In this document: positions 23,310 through 34,649 of the stretch, piece by piece
Layout: each line of letters starts with the position of its first letter
Position numbering within the stretch: position 1 is the first letter of the stretch
Origin: Desmodus rotundus
Lineage: Eukaryota > Chordata > Mammalia > Chiroptera > Phyllostomidae
DNA: 64,000 bases
NCBI RefSeq assembly: GCF_022682495.2
Contig: NC_071391.1
Location: forward strand, 43,801,998-43,865,997
Reading direction: 5' to 3'
Program-made: the position numbers and the translations under genes
Notes under the pieces: generated by a model
Told to the model about the DNA's origin: nothing
Database searches by the model: none
What the model saw: the letters and a program-made list of their open reading frames with translations, nothing else

Positions 23310-23700
23310 GATTTCATTCATCTGGCTAAAGTTTTATTAATTTAATTGATCCTCTTAAAGAATCTGATTTTGGTTTGATTTCCTCAAATATTTCTGTTTC
23401 CTATTTTGCCACCTGCTTTTTATTATTTTCTTTCTCTGCTTACTTTGTATTTCACTTGCTCATCTCCTATTTTTTTATATGGTGGAAGATGAGGTCATTG
23501 ATTTGAGTGAGGTCTTTTCTAATATAGCACTAGAGCTATATATTTCTTTCTATTGCTTTAACTTTATCTCACAATTTTGATGTTTTTGTTTTCATTCATT
23601 TCAAGATACTTTCTATTTCCTTTTGTTTTCTTTTTTAACCATTAAATCATTTAAAATTGTAGTTTGTTTCCAAATATCTGGGGACTTACTATACATCTTT
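23310..23700 (-). mobile_element. L1 ORF2 fragment
   Basis: The T-rich antisense of L1 ORF2, with TTGATCCTCTTAAAGAA, TGAGGTCATTGATTTGA, TCTTTCTATTGCTTTAA and CCATTAAATCATTTA in the expected order. No intact frame. Confidence 0.65.
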
Positions 23701-24930
23701 ATGTTATTAATATAAAGCCTAAAATTATAAAACTTCTAGAAGAAAACTTATTAATAATTTTTCGTGACCCTTGGTTAGGAAAGAGTTCTTAGATAAAACA
23801 TCAAAATCATAATCCATAGAAGATAAACTTGATAAGTTGGACGTCACCAGAATTAAGAACTTTTGCTCTTTGAAAGGCTATTAAGAGAATGAAAAGGCAA
23901 GCCATATCCTGAGAGATATTGCAAATCAGTTTTATAATGAGGGAATTGTACTGAATGGGGCGTGTATGGGAGGCAACCAATCAACATTTCTCTCTCACAT
24001 TGATATTTCTTTCTCTCTCACTCAAATCAATAAACATATTTTTTAAAAAGGATGTATAAAAAACATTCAAAACTCAGTAACAAGAAAATAAGAAACCCAA
24101 CTTTTAAAAAGTGAGCAAACAATTTGAAGAGACTGTTCACTCAGCAAAGAAGACATGCAGAGGCCATGCACAAGCGAAAAGATGCTCAGTATCCCAAGGC
24201 ATTAAAGAAATGCAGATTAAATCCACAATGAGTTGCCTCACTGCACCTCTATTCAAACGTTTAAAATTAAAGACAAAGTGAGCCAAGTCATGGCAAGGAT
24301 GTAGAGTGACTGAACTCAGAGGTAAAATGGTACTGGCACTTTAGAAAAGAGTTTGGCAGCTTCAAAAACCTTACCCATATATCTATCATGTAGCCCAACT
24401 ATTTTACGGCTAGGTAATCAGCCAAGAAATGAAAGCATATGTTTACTGGAAGCCTTTGACATGTTCATAACAGTTATATTTGTAGTCATCAAGAGCTGGA
24501 AACCACCCAAATTTGCATCAACAGGTGAATGGGTTATTACACTCTGTATGATTGTATTGATTTAATGATCCATTGACACAATGAACTACTACTTGGCAAT
24601 AAGCATGGAATGGGCTCTTGATATAAGCAACAATCTGGAGAATGAAAGATACCAGACAATAATACCAAATGACTTATTTATATGAAATTCTAGAAAATGC
24701 AAACTACCACGAAAAAGAGCAGAACAGTAGTTGCTAGGGGAGGGGGGCAAGGTGAGCAGGGGCAGAAGAGATTACAAAAGGCTGGAGGAAACATTTGAAG
24801 ACCGTAGATATCTTGATTTGCTTGATGGTGATGATGTTTCACAAGTCAAAACTTACTAAATTTTATCCTTGAAATATGTGTAATTTATATGTCAATGATA
24901 TCACAATAAAGATGTTGAAAAAGATCCTCA
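23700..24930 (+). mobile_element. Old L1 3' region, carrying a Ves fragment
   Basis: Contains classic ancient-L1 ORF2 3' and 3'UTR wording: AAACTTCTAGAAGAAAACTT, AAGAACTTTTGCTCTTTGAA, AGCAAAGAAGACATGCAGAG, GTTTGGCAGCTTCAAAAACC, AGCTGGAAACCACCCAAATT. The 70-aa frame at 24353-24565 is a relic of it. Confidence 0.75.
23962..24050 (+). mobile_element. Ves SINE 3' fragment
   Basis: Only the tail half is present: GGGAGGCAACCAATCAACAT, TTCTCTCTCACATTGATATT, TCTCTCTCACTCAAATCAAT, AAACATATTTTTT. It is embedded in an old L1 remnant. Confidence 0.65.
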
Positions 24931-27050
24931 CTCCAAAAATGTTCCTTTAAATTAGAATCAAATGGAAATGCCAGCACTAGAAAGAACAGACTTGTTGAGA
25001 AATGTTAGGATAACCACACCACTTGCCTGAGACCCTGGCAACAGCATTACCCTTCCAGTGTTTTCCTTATGAACTTCAAGCTACAGAATGGAATAAACAG
25101 CACAGAAAAAATTCAAAGGTCCTGGGTCTTCTGTGAGGAAGAGGAGTTTAAGGCTCCAGGCCACTAGGTCTGCATGTTCTTTCCCTTGAAATTTGACTGT
25201 ACGTGATTGCACGTGGCTAGACACTTTTACAATCTTTCTTGCAGTTAGGTAGGGCCACATGGCTCTTCTCAGCAACAGAAAGTGAGCAGAAATTGTGAAT
25301 TCTGTATGTGAACTAAGGATTTAAGAAACACAGTATCGCTCCAGTTGTCTTCACCCTTCTGCTGTCTTGATGCTGATGCAATACTGTCCTAGGGGGTGGC
25401 AGAGCCACACATGGAAGAAAGCTGGGCCCACGGATCCCATGTGGAATAGTGCCACTTACCCACTAGTTCCAATCATACTGTATTTTCACATGAACACGAA
25501 ATAAATTTCTTTAGTATTTGATCCATTGTGGTTTTGGATTTATTTTGCATGGCATTTTAGCCTACTGTGTCAAAACAAAAATGTCAAGGCCAGTAGGCCT
25601 CTGCCCAGATGCCCCCCTGGGGAAAGCCAGGACTGCAGACTCATCCCACACATCCTAATAGCTCTCCCTACAACTCACCTACAGCATCCTAGCAGGCACT
25701 TTGATTTCCCTATTATCTAAGCTCAATTTCCTAGGAACCTCCATAGGAAGAGGACAGCTGGGCTAACTCCTTTAGCCTAGAATTTACAAGGCAAAATAAG
25801 TGGGAAGGATACAATTACTCACACCGATTGTTTTTCCATTATCTCTTATCCCCCAGCTTCCACCAGCTTTATGGGTACTGGTTTGCCTGCTCTGTCTCCT
25901 TTCGTATTTCTTCCAACTGAAGTCCAAATCAGAATGAGGAGTGTGCATTTGGCCTCTGGTCTCCCACAAATTTGATCTCTCAAATGAAACCCCACCCTAG
26001 AGCAAGCCGGAACTGGGCTTTCACTGGGACCTGCACTTCACCTCCTCACGGGCACTAGAGTTGAGCCCTGAAGATGAACTAGTATTTCCTCAAACCATAA
26101 TGGAACCTCAAATGTCTGACCCACTGAGGGCTAAGGACAGGGATGACTCTGCAGAATCTGTTCTCAGGCCATGATCCCTTCCTATGATCTTCCAAATTGT
26201 CAATTTCTAGATATGTTCAGACCCTCTCCTCTCTGCCATTGCCTTCCTCTACGAAATGCCTCAGAGAGGTAAAGGGTCCATGTAAAGACAAACATATCTG
26301 CCTCATACTAGAGCCCCCTTAAGGGGAGAAACTGCATAACTGGATAAGCTGTCCAACAGAAATGTAATGTGAACCACATATGTAATTTTAAATTTGCTAG
26401 TACCTACATCAAGTAAAGTGAAACAGGTGAAGTGAATCCAAAATTTAGTGAATCCAACACATCCAAAATATTATGAATGTCATCTACAATATAAAAATTA
26501 TTAATAAGATCTCTTATTTTTTGAACCAAGTCTTCAAAATCCGGTTAGCACTTCACACTTATAGCCCATCTTGATTCAGACTAGTCACGTTTGAACTGCT
26601 GGTAACCCTTGGCTACCATATTGAACACCAGCTCTAGTCAACTCCTGGATATTTGTTTGCACCTTTACATTTACCTCAGAATTTCTTTTACAGTGGGATC
26701 TAAAAGCATGTAACACCTTTCTATAGAAGTCATAGTTGCTCACTAACTAGCAGTTCATGTTGAGCATAAAGGAAAGGGGATGTGGAGATGCTGAAAGAAA
26801 TCATTCTCTTCCTAAGATAATTTGTATCAGATAAGTCATTTTCCCATTTCCCCCTTTCTGTACTTCAATGCATTTGGAAGATTTTAAGTTTTCAATTACT
26901 ACCCTTAAATTTTTAAGATCCATGAAGGTTGTAGTGAAAATTGAAGCTAGAATCTCTTTCTTATTTTTATTTTAAAGCCACCAAAATTAAATTCTAATAG
27001 GTTTTGGCACTGAATCTTATATACACTTACACAAAAATACAGCAATTTAC
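24930..27050. other. Intergenic DNA downstream of TRIM6
   Basis: Apart from the MER repeat at 26.35 kb no gene or clear element is seen. 25080-25530 may be an old LTR (ACACGAAATAAATTTCTT near its end), unproven. Confidence 0.35.
26345..26640 (+). mobile_element. Non-autonomous DNA-transposon-like repeat (MER type)
   Basis: GCTGTCCAACAGAAATGTAATGTGAACCACATATGTAATTT and the later TTCAAAATCCGG and GACTAGTCACGTTTGAACTG follow a common mammalian MER consensus whose family name I cannot give with certainty. An inverted relative is at 42140-42360. Confidence 0.6.
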
Positions 27051-27057
27051 TACCTCA

Positions 27058-27063
27058 TTTATT
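27058..27063 (-). terminator. Candidate TRIM6 polyadenylation signal
   Basis: On the minus strand this reads AATAAA, about 560 nt after the TRIM6 stop. It is a plausible but unproven 3' end, and the surrounding DNA is A/T-rich. Confidence 0.3.
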
Positions 27064-27623
27064 GTAATTTATAAAACCTGTTATGTTACAAGAATGTAAA
27101 GTTAGAGATCAATTTCTTTCATAAGCAGATAAAAACAAAACCTAAATCATGTACTAGCAAAAACAAATGCAGTATTGCACAAAGAAAGTAAGAGTGGCTT
27201 ATTTCAGGAATTTATATTATATTTGAAAATTGAAACAAATCTATGTACTCCAGTAACAGAATAAAAATGACACACAATTATCTCAATAGTTAAAGAGACA
27301 ATAGCTGCTGAAAATCAATCTTCCATTCAGTACAAAAACTTACAGCAAATTAAGACAACTTCCTAAATTTGATCCCCTACATGACCCCCCCAAAAAAAAG
27401 AGAAAAAAATCTCTATCAAAATCCCATACCATGATTAATAGTAAAAGGTTGAAAGTTACCCCCACCCATCTCAAGATCTGTAATTACTTACTGAAAGATG
27501 TTCATTGTCACCAGCAGGTGCATTCTAGAAGTGATTAATGTTCAAAGAAAAAGCAGAAAGAATGCAGAGCACAGAAGGTCAGAAAGGAGACTTGAGGTGC
27601 GGGTCAGCCTTAAAAGGCAATGC

Positions 27624-28201
27624 TCAGGTGTGGGTGGGGCAGGAGCTTGGGCGGCGCAGGGTCATCGGGACTACACAGTTGCAAGGATTAAAATACGGAC
27701 AAAGAGTGGTAGGAAAGTAATATTTAGTGAACGTGTAGATGGGAAAGCCGTGGTTTGTTACATTAAAAAAGGAGACAGTGCCGGCCTCATAGTCTAAGAA
27801 AACGCCAACACGGCGAGGGGGCACGGTCATGGAGAGGAGCAGGGAACTGGAAGAGTCCTCATAGGCTCTATATTCATGTTTATGATGTAACCCAATCACC
27901 CAGTATCCATTTTGAGGTTGGTATCTGGAGTAAACATTCCAACTGCTCGCAAACTGGCTGAAAGAGAATGGAGGTCCTGCTGAATGGCTGCACACCCCCA
28001 GGATCCAGTCAGTCTTCTTGGTCACATCCACCTCCCAGTAATGTTTTCCTGAGGAGAAGAGTTGAGAGCCCAGGACGCCACAGTCATAGTGCTCTTCCAG
28101 GTGAGACGCAGACAGCTTGGCGCCCACAAATCTCACCTGTCTCCGGTTTTTAGACAGGACAAGATTTAAATTAGCTGTGTGTGGATTCAGAGTCACGTCC
28201 A
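27624..28201 (-). CDS. TRIM6: TRIM6 terminal PRYSPRY exon
   Basis: 578 nt from a TTCCCACAG acceptor to the stop at 27624-27626. Complete [79 protein letters not shown], ending [13 protein letters not shown]. The last five residues are beyond the end I remember for human TRIM6. Confidence 0.96.
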
Positions 28202-31200
28202 CTGTGGGAAAAGGTACAACATTAGGCAATGGGGATGAGTGCATGGGTCTTATCACAGGAAGCCGGTAGGAGGAATTGAACTGTGGTGGGGGATGGGCGG
28301 AAGCGTCACCAGCTTACACCTGAGAATGGGTGTGGGGTATGTTTGGGGAGCATCAGGACATGGCAGCTCAAAGAGGCCTTGGTTCTACTTACCCCAGTAG
28401 CTTTGCACATCTGTCAGCTCTGTAATGACAAAAAGTCAATCATGAATAGAACCAACCGCCTCAGGTCTGATGTCTCTTTCCCCTACCTGACTGAGAGGTA
28501 TGGCAAGGAATTCTGTGAGGACGTGAGCTGGCCATTTTATTCCCCCCAAACATAAACTGCATCTTCTTTGCACATTATGTCCCACCCTCTCTGACCCTCT
28601 CTTCGCTGCTATTCCCAAATACCAACTATATCCTCTCTTCTGCTTGTTTCTTACTACTACAGTAATCCCACATTCAAATTCTCTCTCCTCAATCTCCTCA
28701 CCTCTGAACACTCGTAGCATCTTTTTCAGATCTGGGGCTCGAAACACACTCTTCAGCTTGGTGGGGAGATCTTTTGGCTTCTTCAGAGTCCAGTACTCAC
28801 TCCTTGAGAACAGACACTATGAATCTCCTACACGGCTGACCATGGGTTCCTGCCCCACCACTCCCCTTCGTCTCCCAGGCCCCCTGGTGAACTTCAACAC
28901 GCTTTCCTGAAGAAAATTAGCATCATTCTGCGAGAGCCCTGATACTGGAGGCAGAAGAAATGAACAAGAAGCTAGCTGCTCCCTATCTGTGTAAACTTGG
29001 TAAGATTTAACCCCTTAAAGCCTCCTTTTCTTTGTTTTGTTGTTTTTACATAAGACATAATAATTTCCCCTTCTCTCTCTGCTTATCTCAAGAGCTGTAT
29101 AAAATTCAATAATATAATGGCTGCAAAATCCTTTGCTCAAAAAAAAAAAAAAAAAAAAAGAAACCCATCAAAATATTTAAAATGCCAGTGACTACTGAGA
29201 GGGTCCACCACAAGGGGCTAGAAATGTGTCCTGACAGGCAGAACACCAGGAAACCTGCCACTGGGGCTTTGAGAGCATCAAGTGAAGGGCCTCTTTCTGA
29301 AAAACTTTTTGACTTTAAGCCTTAGAGGTGCCCAGAGGCTTAAAAAGAAAAGCCTTCAGAACAGCATCTTAAGAATTCACTGTCTCTTAGGATTCACTTA
29401 AATTTAGGATTACGCCAGTTGGAGAAAGAAGACAGCCTCATCTCCAGGCTGAGAGTGTAGACTTCAGAAGAGACAAGACTCTATATTTCTCGTATCTGTG
29501 AGGAGCTCTAAGCTGCCTGATATGTGGACAACTTTCGAAGTCACCCTCAAGGATGAGATTATCTACAGCATGGGATGAAGAGGAGAATATGTTTTGATTT
29601 CAGGACAAAACCACTCTTCTCAAATCAAATACTTCAGGTCTACATTTTCATTGGAATTGAGAAACGTGGAAGTGTGAGGAGAACGAGGGAGCAAGACATG
29701 GACTGTTCCAAAGCCAAGGGAGAAAAGGAAATTCAAGGCAGATATCCCAAGAGCTAAACTGTGGACCCTGGGAAACCACGCAGCCAGGAAACTTCCCTCT
29801 GATAAAATACATGGGCAATGAAAAGCCCTGTGCACTTTGAGGTAGCCATAAACTACTAGAATCAGGGCTGGAAACAGATACAGGTGTTTGTGGAAAAGGA
29901 GTTCCATCACAGGGTACTAGGAGAATCAATGATACCTTTACTCTTAAGGGCACTACTGTCCCCAATTTGTGACCTCCTGTTACCTAAATTCTCCTACCAT
30001 AGACACCAGGCCATCATTCTCTTTATCCTGGAATACCCCCAAATTCTCATGTGGTATCTTAAAGAAACCACAGTCCTAAATCTTCCCTGCCTTGTGATTT
30101 TTTCCCCTTTCCCAATGACCACAAGGTAACTCTATGGGTGGGTGCAGGAATCTGTCACTCCAAAGGAACAACCTCGTGTTCTCCTGCACATACCTTTCTG
30201 TGACATCACTCACATCCTAGGGGAGAAAGAGACAGAGTTAAGTCAATGCACCATAGGCCCTGTCCTCCAGTAAAGCCTCACCCAGATTCCTTATCCCATC
30301 CCCACCGCACCATGATACAAGGGGAACACTGATAGCCCCAATATGGAGGCCACAGGGTAGAGATAAGAGCACACTGTCCCTGCGATCCTATGTTGGGATG
30401 GGAGGAAATGGTATGAATCCTTCATTAGTACCTTGATTTTTACAACTCTGTGTATGTTTGTGTGTAATGTTACATATGTACATCACCTGCATTTGCCAGA
30501 CATAGTGTCTGGTCCCATGATTAAGTCATGATTTCTGTCCTCCAATACTTCATTCTGGTGCTGATGATGCAGGGGTCTGAAATGTGGTTGTTTCATAAAC
30601 CTCACCTCCTGTAACCCAGTATGTCCCTGGTATCTTCTATTTTTCTTGATTTCCATACACACACACACACACACGTGTTGATTCCAAACTCTACTTCTCA
30701 TATCCACAGGCACCACCGACTCAAGATTTTTAAAGGAAAACTTACTTTTCCTGAAGCCACAAGGTCTTCTCTATTATCTTCCACCTTCCTCAATACCAGC
30801 ATCCACGCATCACCAAATTTAAGTAAAGTACTGCCCTAAAAACCACCTTTTATTCACCCTGACGTCCCATCTTAGACCAAGCCAGTCCATTTCACATCCT
30901 TAACTTGTTTTAGCCACCAGCTTTTCAAGGTTATCACTGCCACTATCTCCCTCAGTTGAGAAGAATTACCTCATAGCCTATTTGGTCTCCCTAACTTCTG
31001 CTTTGTACACTTCAGTGACTGATGGTTTGATTTGTGTAACACAGGAATAACTATGGAAGCTATTTTTGATTGCATTTAACAGAAACGCTACTCAAATTGG
31101 CCCAAATATGGAAAGTGGTAGAGTAGAGGTAGTAAACATGTCAACTTATATAAAATATCTAGGATTTTAGGGCATGGTTGTACAGAGGAACTCAAATGAT

Positions 31201-34200
31201 CCAATCAAGGGCCAGTGCATGTCTATTTCTTAAGGCTTATGTCTCATGGTTTATATTTTGAAACTTGAAAGCTGCAAGCTTGTATCTGGCTATCAAATCT
31301 TAATGGGCGACAATATCACACAGCCATGGAAAAGAGAAGAATGTGTCTACGATGGGCAAGCTCTAGAAAAACTGACTATGACATAACACTCGAATTAAAA
31401 TGTCCCCCGGGTAGTCAGACTCATGGGTGTGAGTGCCTAGACAGATGCCTGGACTAGCAACATAAATTGATGATCCCTCTGAATTTATGGAGCTATGTTC
31501 ACAGTTTGAGGGGTCTGTGGTGGGGGCTTGAACTGGGTGGGGAGGGAGGAAAACTTTAGGGCAACCCAACATCAAAGATGAAAATACAAGGGCAAAGAGA
31601 ATAAAATGGAGATGTGAAAACATAAGCAATTAATGAAGAAGAGCTCCAATAGGTAAAGTAACTACCCACCGACTCCAATATTAGGGCCCAAGAGTAAGTA
31701 AAGAAATGATTATTATACCAACAAAGGGAGAGCAAGGGGAAAGTAAAAGACAAACAGAAAATAGGGAAGAGCCTGAAGGTTCCAGAATGTTACAAGGTAC
31801 TTCCTGCCTCAACCTCAGTCACACTATTCACTCTGCATAAAAACCAGCTCTTTAGATTTTAACCTCAGTTCAACCTCCACCATCAAATCTCTCTAGATTT
31901 GACAGCCTGCTCTGTGCTGACCTACACATACACACACACACACACACCAGTGCCCAGTCTTCTTTGTCTCTTAAAAAAGACCAGTTCAAACTCCGATTAG
32001 GACGTGTTAAATGATTCTGCCCTGGAGAAGGGAGTGAAGGCAAAGAAGGGCTGGTGATTACCCAAGAATCTCCGAGTAAAGTTGAGTTTGGTATGTGTTT
32101 ATCGGTGACTAAGCTGGGTGAAAAGTACATGACAAATCCCAAAAGAGTTTCAGAGACAACAGGTGCCCAATGGCCGGTGATTCTCAATAGGGAGGAGGTG
32201 GGAGATGTTCCCCGCAAGGGAATGTCTGGGGGTTTTTTTGTTGTCACAGCTGTGGGTGGGTGCTACTAGTGTCTAGTGCGTGGAGGCCAGGGATGCTGCT
32301 ACATCCTACAACGTATGGGGCAGCCTCTCGCAGCAACTTTTCTAGCCCAAAATATCAATAATTCCAAGACTACTTAATGCTGCCATAGAATACTACTGGA
32401 CACAGTAGATTTTCTCCATAGTACTGAATGAACTTTTGAACCATCTTTTGTACATAATAAATAAAATTGAGGCATTCTTTTAGCAGTTGTACTTCTAATT
32501 ACCTATGCTTTATTCATGACCTCTGCACAGCTGCATAAGAAGAGGCACTCCAGGGTCGAAGGCATTTTTTCCATGCCTCCACAAGGACACGAGTCCCATG
32601 TCAGGAGGGCGGGAAAGTTAGTCTCTCTTTGCCCTGACTCTCGGGTTGGAGGCTCCTTCGTGAGTCTTACCTGCAGCAGCTCCATTGTGGACCCCTGACA
32701 CCGATGCTCCAGATCTGAGATGAGCTCCTTCAGTGCCTGGCTCTGGTGAACTAGCTCATCCTCAGCCTCTTCTATAATACTCAGCCCCTTCCTCTCTTCC
32801 TCCTCCAGCTTTTTCAGTTGCCTCTGCTCCTCTTTGTCCAGGATGCTTCTCAACTGATTAAACTCTGTCTGGATCCGCTGTTTCTCAGGTTCCATCTGAT
32901 TCTTCAAGGTCATGGAAGAGAAAAAGGTTGTTAGTCTGTGGAGCTGAGGGTCTCCCCTATAAGGGGTGTGAAGTCAGGCTCAGCATTGCTTTCCTGGCCG
33001 GGTCTCATGGGTGGAGGAGGCATGAAGGGGAAGAAAGTCCTGCAAAACCTGGTTCTTCAATTCTACCCTTCACTCTTCCCAGAACATTAGCCTCGGGCAG
33101 CCTTATCAAGGCTTCCTAGATACACACTGTGATTCCTGGGTGAGGTTTAGATTTCAAGCATCCTCCTGGGCCTCTCACACCTCTGAATCAGCCTCCCTGT
33201 CCAATTTTGAGTGTGAAGGTTGTAATGACTGGCTGTGCCTAACCTGTCTTTCCAAGTTTCAGAGCTTGAAACTGTATGCTAAAGGCCATGCTGCCTCTCC
33301 CATGTGATTGTCATTAAAAAACAAACAAAACAAACAAACAAAAAATGCTGAATTCCCTTTTGATATATTCTTTTCTAAATATCCCTTTTCTGTCCCCTGC
33401 CCTGCACCAAGAACAATAACCTTTGGAAGGGTTGCAGTGAAGGACTAGGCAAAGGGAAGCTCTTCTAGCCAAGCGGGGAACAGATAGGACCAGGTTTCTT
33501 TGCCCTTGGCTCCCATGCCCTACCCTGGTTCCCAAAACACCTTCAGGAACAGTCTCTCTTACTTTCCAGGATGTCCTCCTTGCTATGATAACAGCTTTTA
33601 GTTTCTCAGCTTCCTGCTGCTCTTGCCTCAGCCTCTTCAGAGACGCCTGGAACTTCTCCTGAAAGAAACACATCTAGTCAAGCAGGGCCCAGTGTCCAAT
33701 TGTCTCAGTGACTAGACAAGGAATGAATGGGATAGCGCATGCTAATGTCATAAGAAGCCTGTCTTGCTCTGGAATAAAAAAAACAAAGAAAGTCAAACTG
33801 TCTTTTATATGCAGGAACAGACATCAGTGGCAATGGGATGACTCTTTTTTCTCCCAGGGCAAGAACCTGACCACTTTAGTCTTTTTTCTCATTGCCAACA
33901 TACCCCCCCTTACTTAATCCACCAAGCCTCTTCTTTGCTCCCAGCAGTGTCTTTTATTCAAAAGGCCACGCAAAGCTGATCCTGTGCAGCAAGGAAGATG
34001 TAAAGTCTCTCCTCTTGGCCAAAGGGAGTTTTCTAGATTCATTCCTCTAGCTAAATGGGAGGACTACAAAGAAATTAAACTAGAGCATGAAATTAAGTTT
34101 CCCGTCAAGAACTCTGATCCTCCCTACTTTCCTTCCCTGTGGGCTCCCACCTGGTACTCCTTGGCAACCTCCTCCATGAGGAACGTGTGGTGACCTCGGT

Positions 34201-34633
34201 GCTCCTGAGACCGCTCACAAAGCCAGCAAATTAGCTTCCCATCCTCCTTACAGAAGAGCTGGAGTTTCTCGCCATGATGTGCACAAAGAATCACCTTCAG
34301 CTGCTTCCCTGCACCCAACACCACCTCTCTGAGCCTCTCTGCTATGTTGGCCAGGTGCCGATTAGGCCGCAGGTTCCTGAGCTGGTAGCTGGCCTGACAC
34401 ACAGGACAGCTGCTTTCTCCTTCTTGGCCAATCAGTGATTCCTTGCTACTCTCTGTGATGCAGGCTTGACAGAAGCTGTGGCCACAGTCTATGCTCAGGG
34501 GTTCCGTCAGGAGCTCCAGGCAGATGGGGCAGGTCACCTCATCTTGTATGTCCACCAGTACTGTTGAAGTCAGTACAGCCATTCTTCTGGCTCCTGCCCG
34601 CCCAGGCCTGGCTTCTAGGGTACCTACAGGGTC
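27624..34633 (-). CDS. TRIM6: TRIM6, RING/B-box/coiled-coil/PRYSPRY E3 ligase, intact, 7 coding exons
   Basis: Coding exons in transcript order: 34582-34151 (ATG at 34582), 33658-33563, 32901-32671, 30216-30194, 28802-28702, 28419-28393, 28201-27624 (stop). All junctions are AG/GT and join in phase: 1,488 nt, 495 aa. RING aa 18-62 (C18, C21, C33, H35, C38, C41, C59, C62); B-box2 aa 100-131 with the canonical [14 protein letters not shown]; coiled coil 145-253; PRYSPRY 304-495. Known TRIM6 makes unanchored K48-linked ubiquitin chains that activate IKKepsilon and interferon signalling. The assignment rests on recalled near-identity to human TRIM6 ([20 protein letters not shown]; [16 protein letters not shown]) and on the position between TRIM34 and OR52B6. 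The C-terminus runs five residues (CPTHT) past the RRPSS end I remember for human. 51 nt upstream of the ATG in the first coding exon are open in frame. Confidence 0.96.
28393..28419 (-). CDS. TRIM6: TRIM6 27-nt micro-exon
   Basis: 27 nt between an ATTACAG acceptor and a GGG|GTAAGT donor, encoding ELTDVQSYW. It ends in phase 1, which matches the entry phase of TRIM34 coding exon 1. Confidence 0.94.
28702..28802 (-). CDS. TRIM6: TRIM6 101-nt linker exon
   Basis: 101 nt between a TCTCAAG acceptor and an AGAG|GTGAGG donor. It encodes [20 protein letters not shown] then [13 protein letters not shown] and ends in phase 1. Confidence 0.95.
29139..29159 (+). repeat. Poly(A) tract
   Basis: About twenty uninterrupted A residues in the TRIM6 intron, with no recognisable retroelement body just upstream. 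Confidence 0.85.
30194..30216 (-). CDS. TRIM6: TRIM6 23-nt micro-exon
   Basis: 23 nt encoding DVSDVTE plus two bases of the next codon, between a CCCCTAG acceptor and a GTATGT donor. It has the same length and phase as the TRIM34 micro-exon. Confidence 0.92.
30657..30674 (+). repeat. (CA)n microsatellite
   Basis: Nine CA repeats in the TRIM6 intron between the 23-nt and 231-nt exons. Confidence 0.85.
31928..31948 (+). repeat. (AC)n microsatellite
   Basis: A short AC run in the same TRIM6 intron. Confidence 0.8.
32175..32385 (+). mobile_element. MER20 copy in a TRIM6 intron
   Basis: Nearly full length: GGTGATTCTCAATAG, GGAATGTCTGGGGG, TTGTTGTCACAGCTG, TGCTACTAGTGTCTAGTG, GGCCAGGGATGCTGCTA, CATCCTACAACG. 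It is inserted between the 231-nt exon and the 23-nt exon of TRIM6. Its CTCF-like core is degraded (TAGTGTCTAGTG). Confidence 0.85.
32671..32901 (-). CDS. TRIM6: TRIM6 231-nt coiled-coil exon
   Basis: 231 nt, phase 0 at both ends, with a CTTGAAG acceptor (weaker than the TRIM34 counterpart CTTGCAG) and a CAG|GTAAGA donor. It encodes [19 protein letters not shown] through STMELLQ. It forms the TRIM dimer helix. Confidence 0.95.
33563..33658 (-). CDS. TRIM6: TRIM6 96-nt exon (start of coiled coil)
   Basis: 96 nt, phase 0 at both ends, between TTTCAG and AAA|GTAAGA. It encodes [20 protein letters not shown] through RRTSWK. Confidence 0.95.
34151..34633 (-). CDS. TRIM6: TRIM6 coding exon 1 (RING + B-box2)
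   Basis: The acceptor is CTACCCAG before 34633 and the donor CAG|GTGGGA after 34151. The ATG at 34582 has A at -3 and G at +4. The 51 nt before it form 17 open codons ending GRAGARR, compatible with an N-terminally extended isoform, as I remember exists for human TRIM6. There are 144 codons from the ATG. Confidence 0.94.
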
Positions 34634-34649
34634 CTGGGTAGATGAGCAA

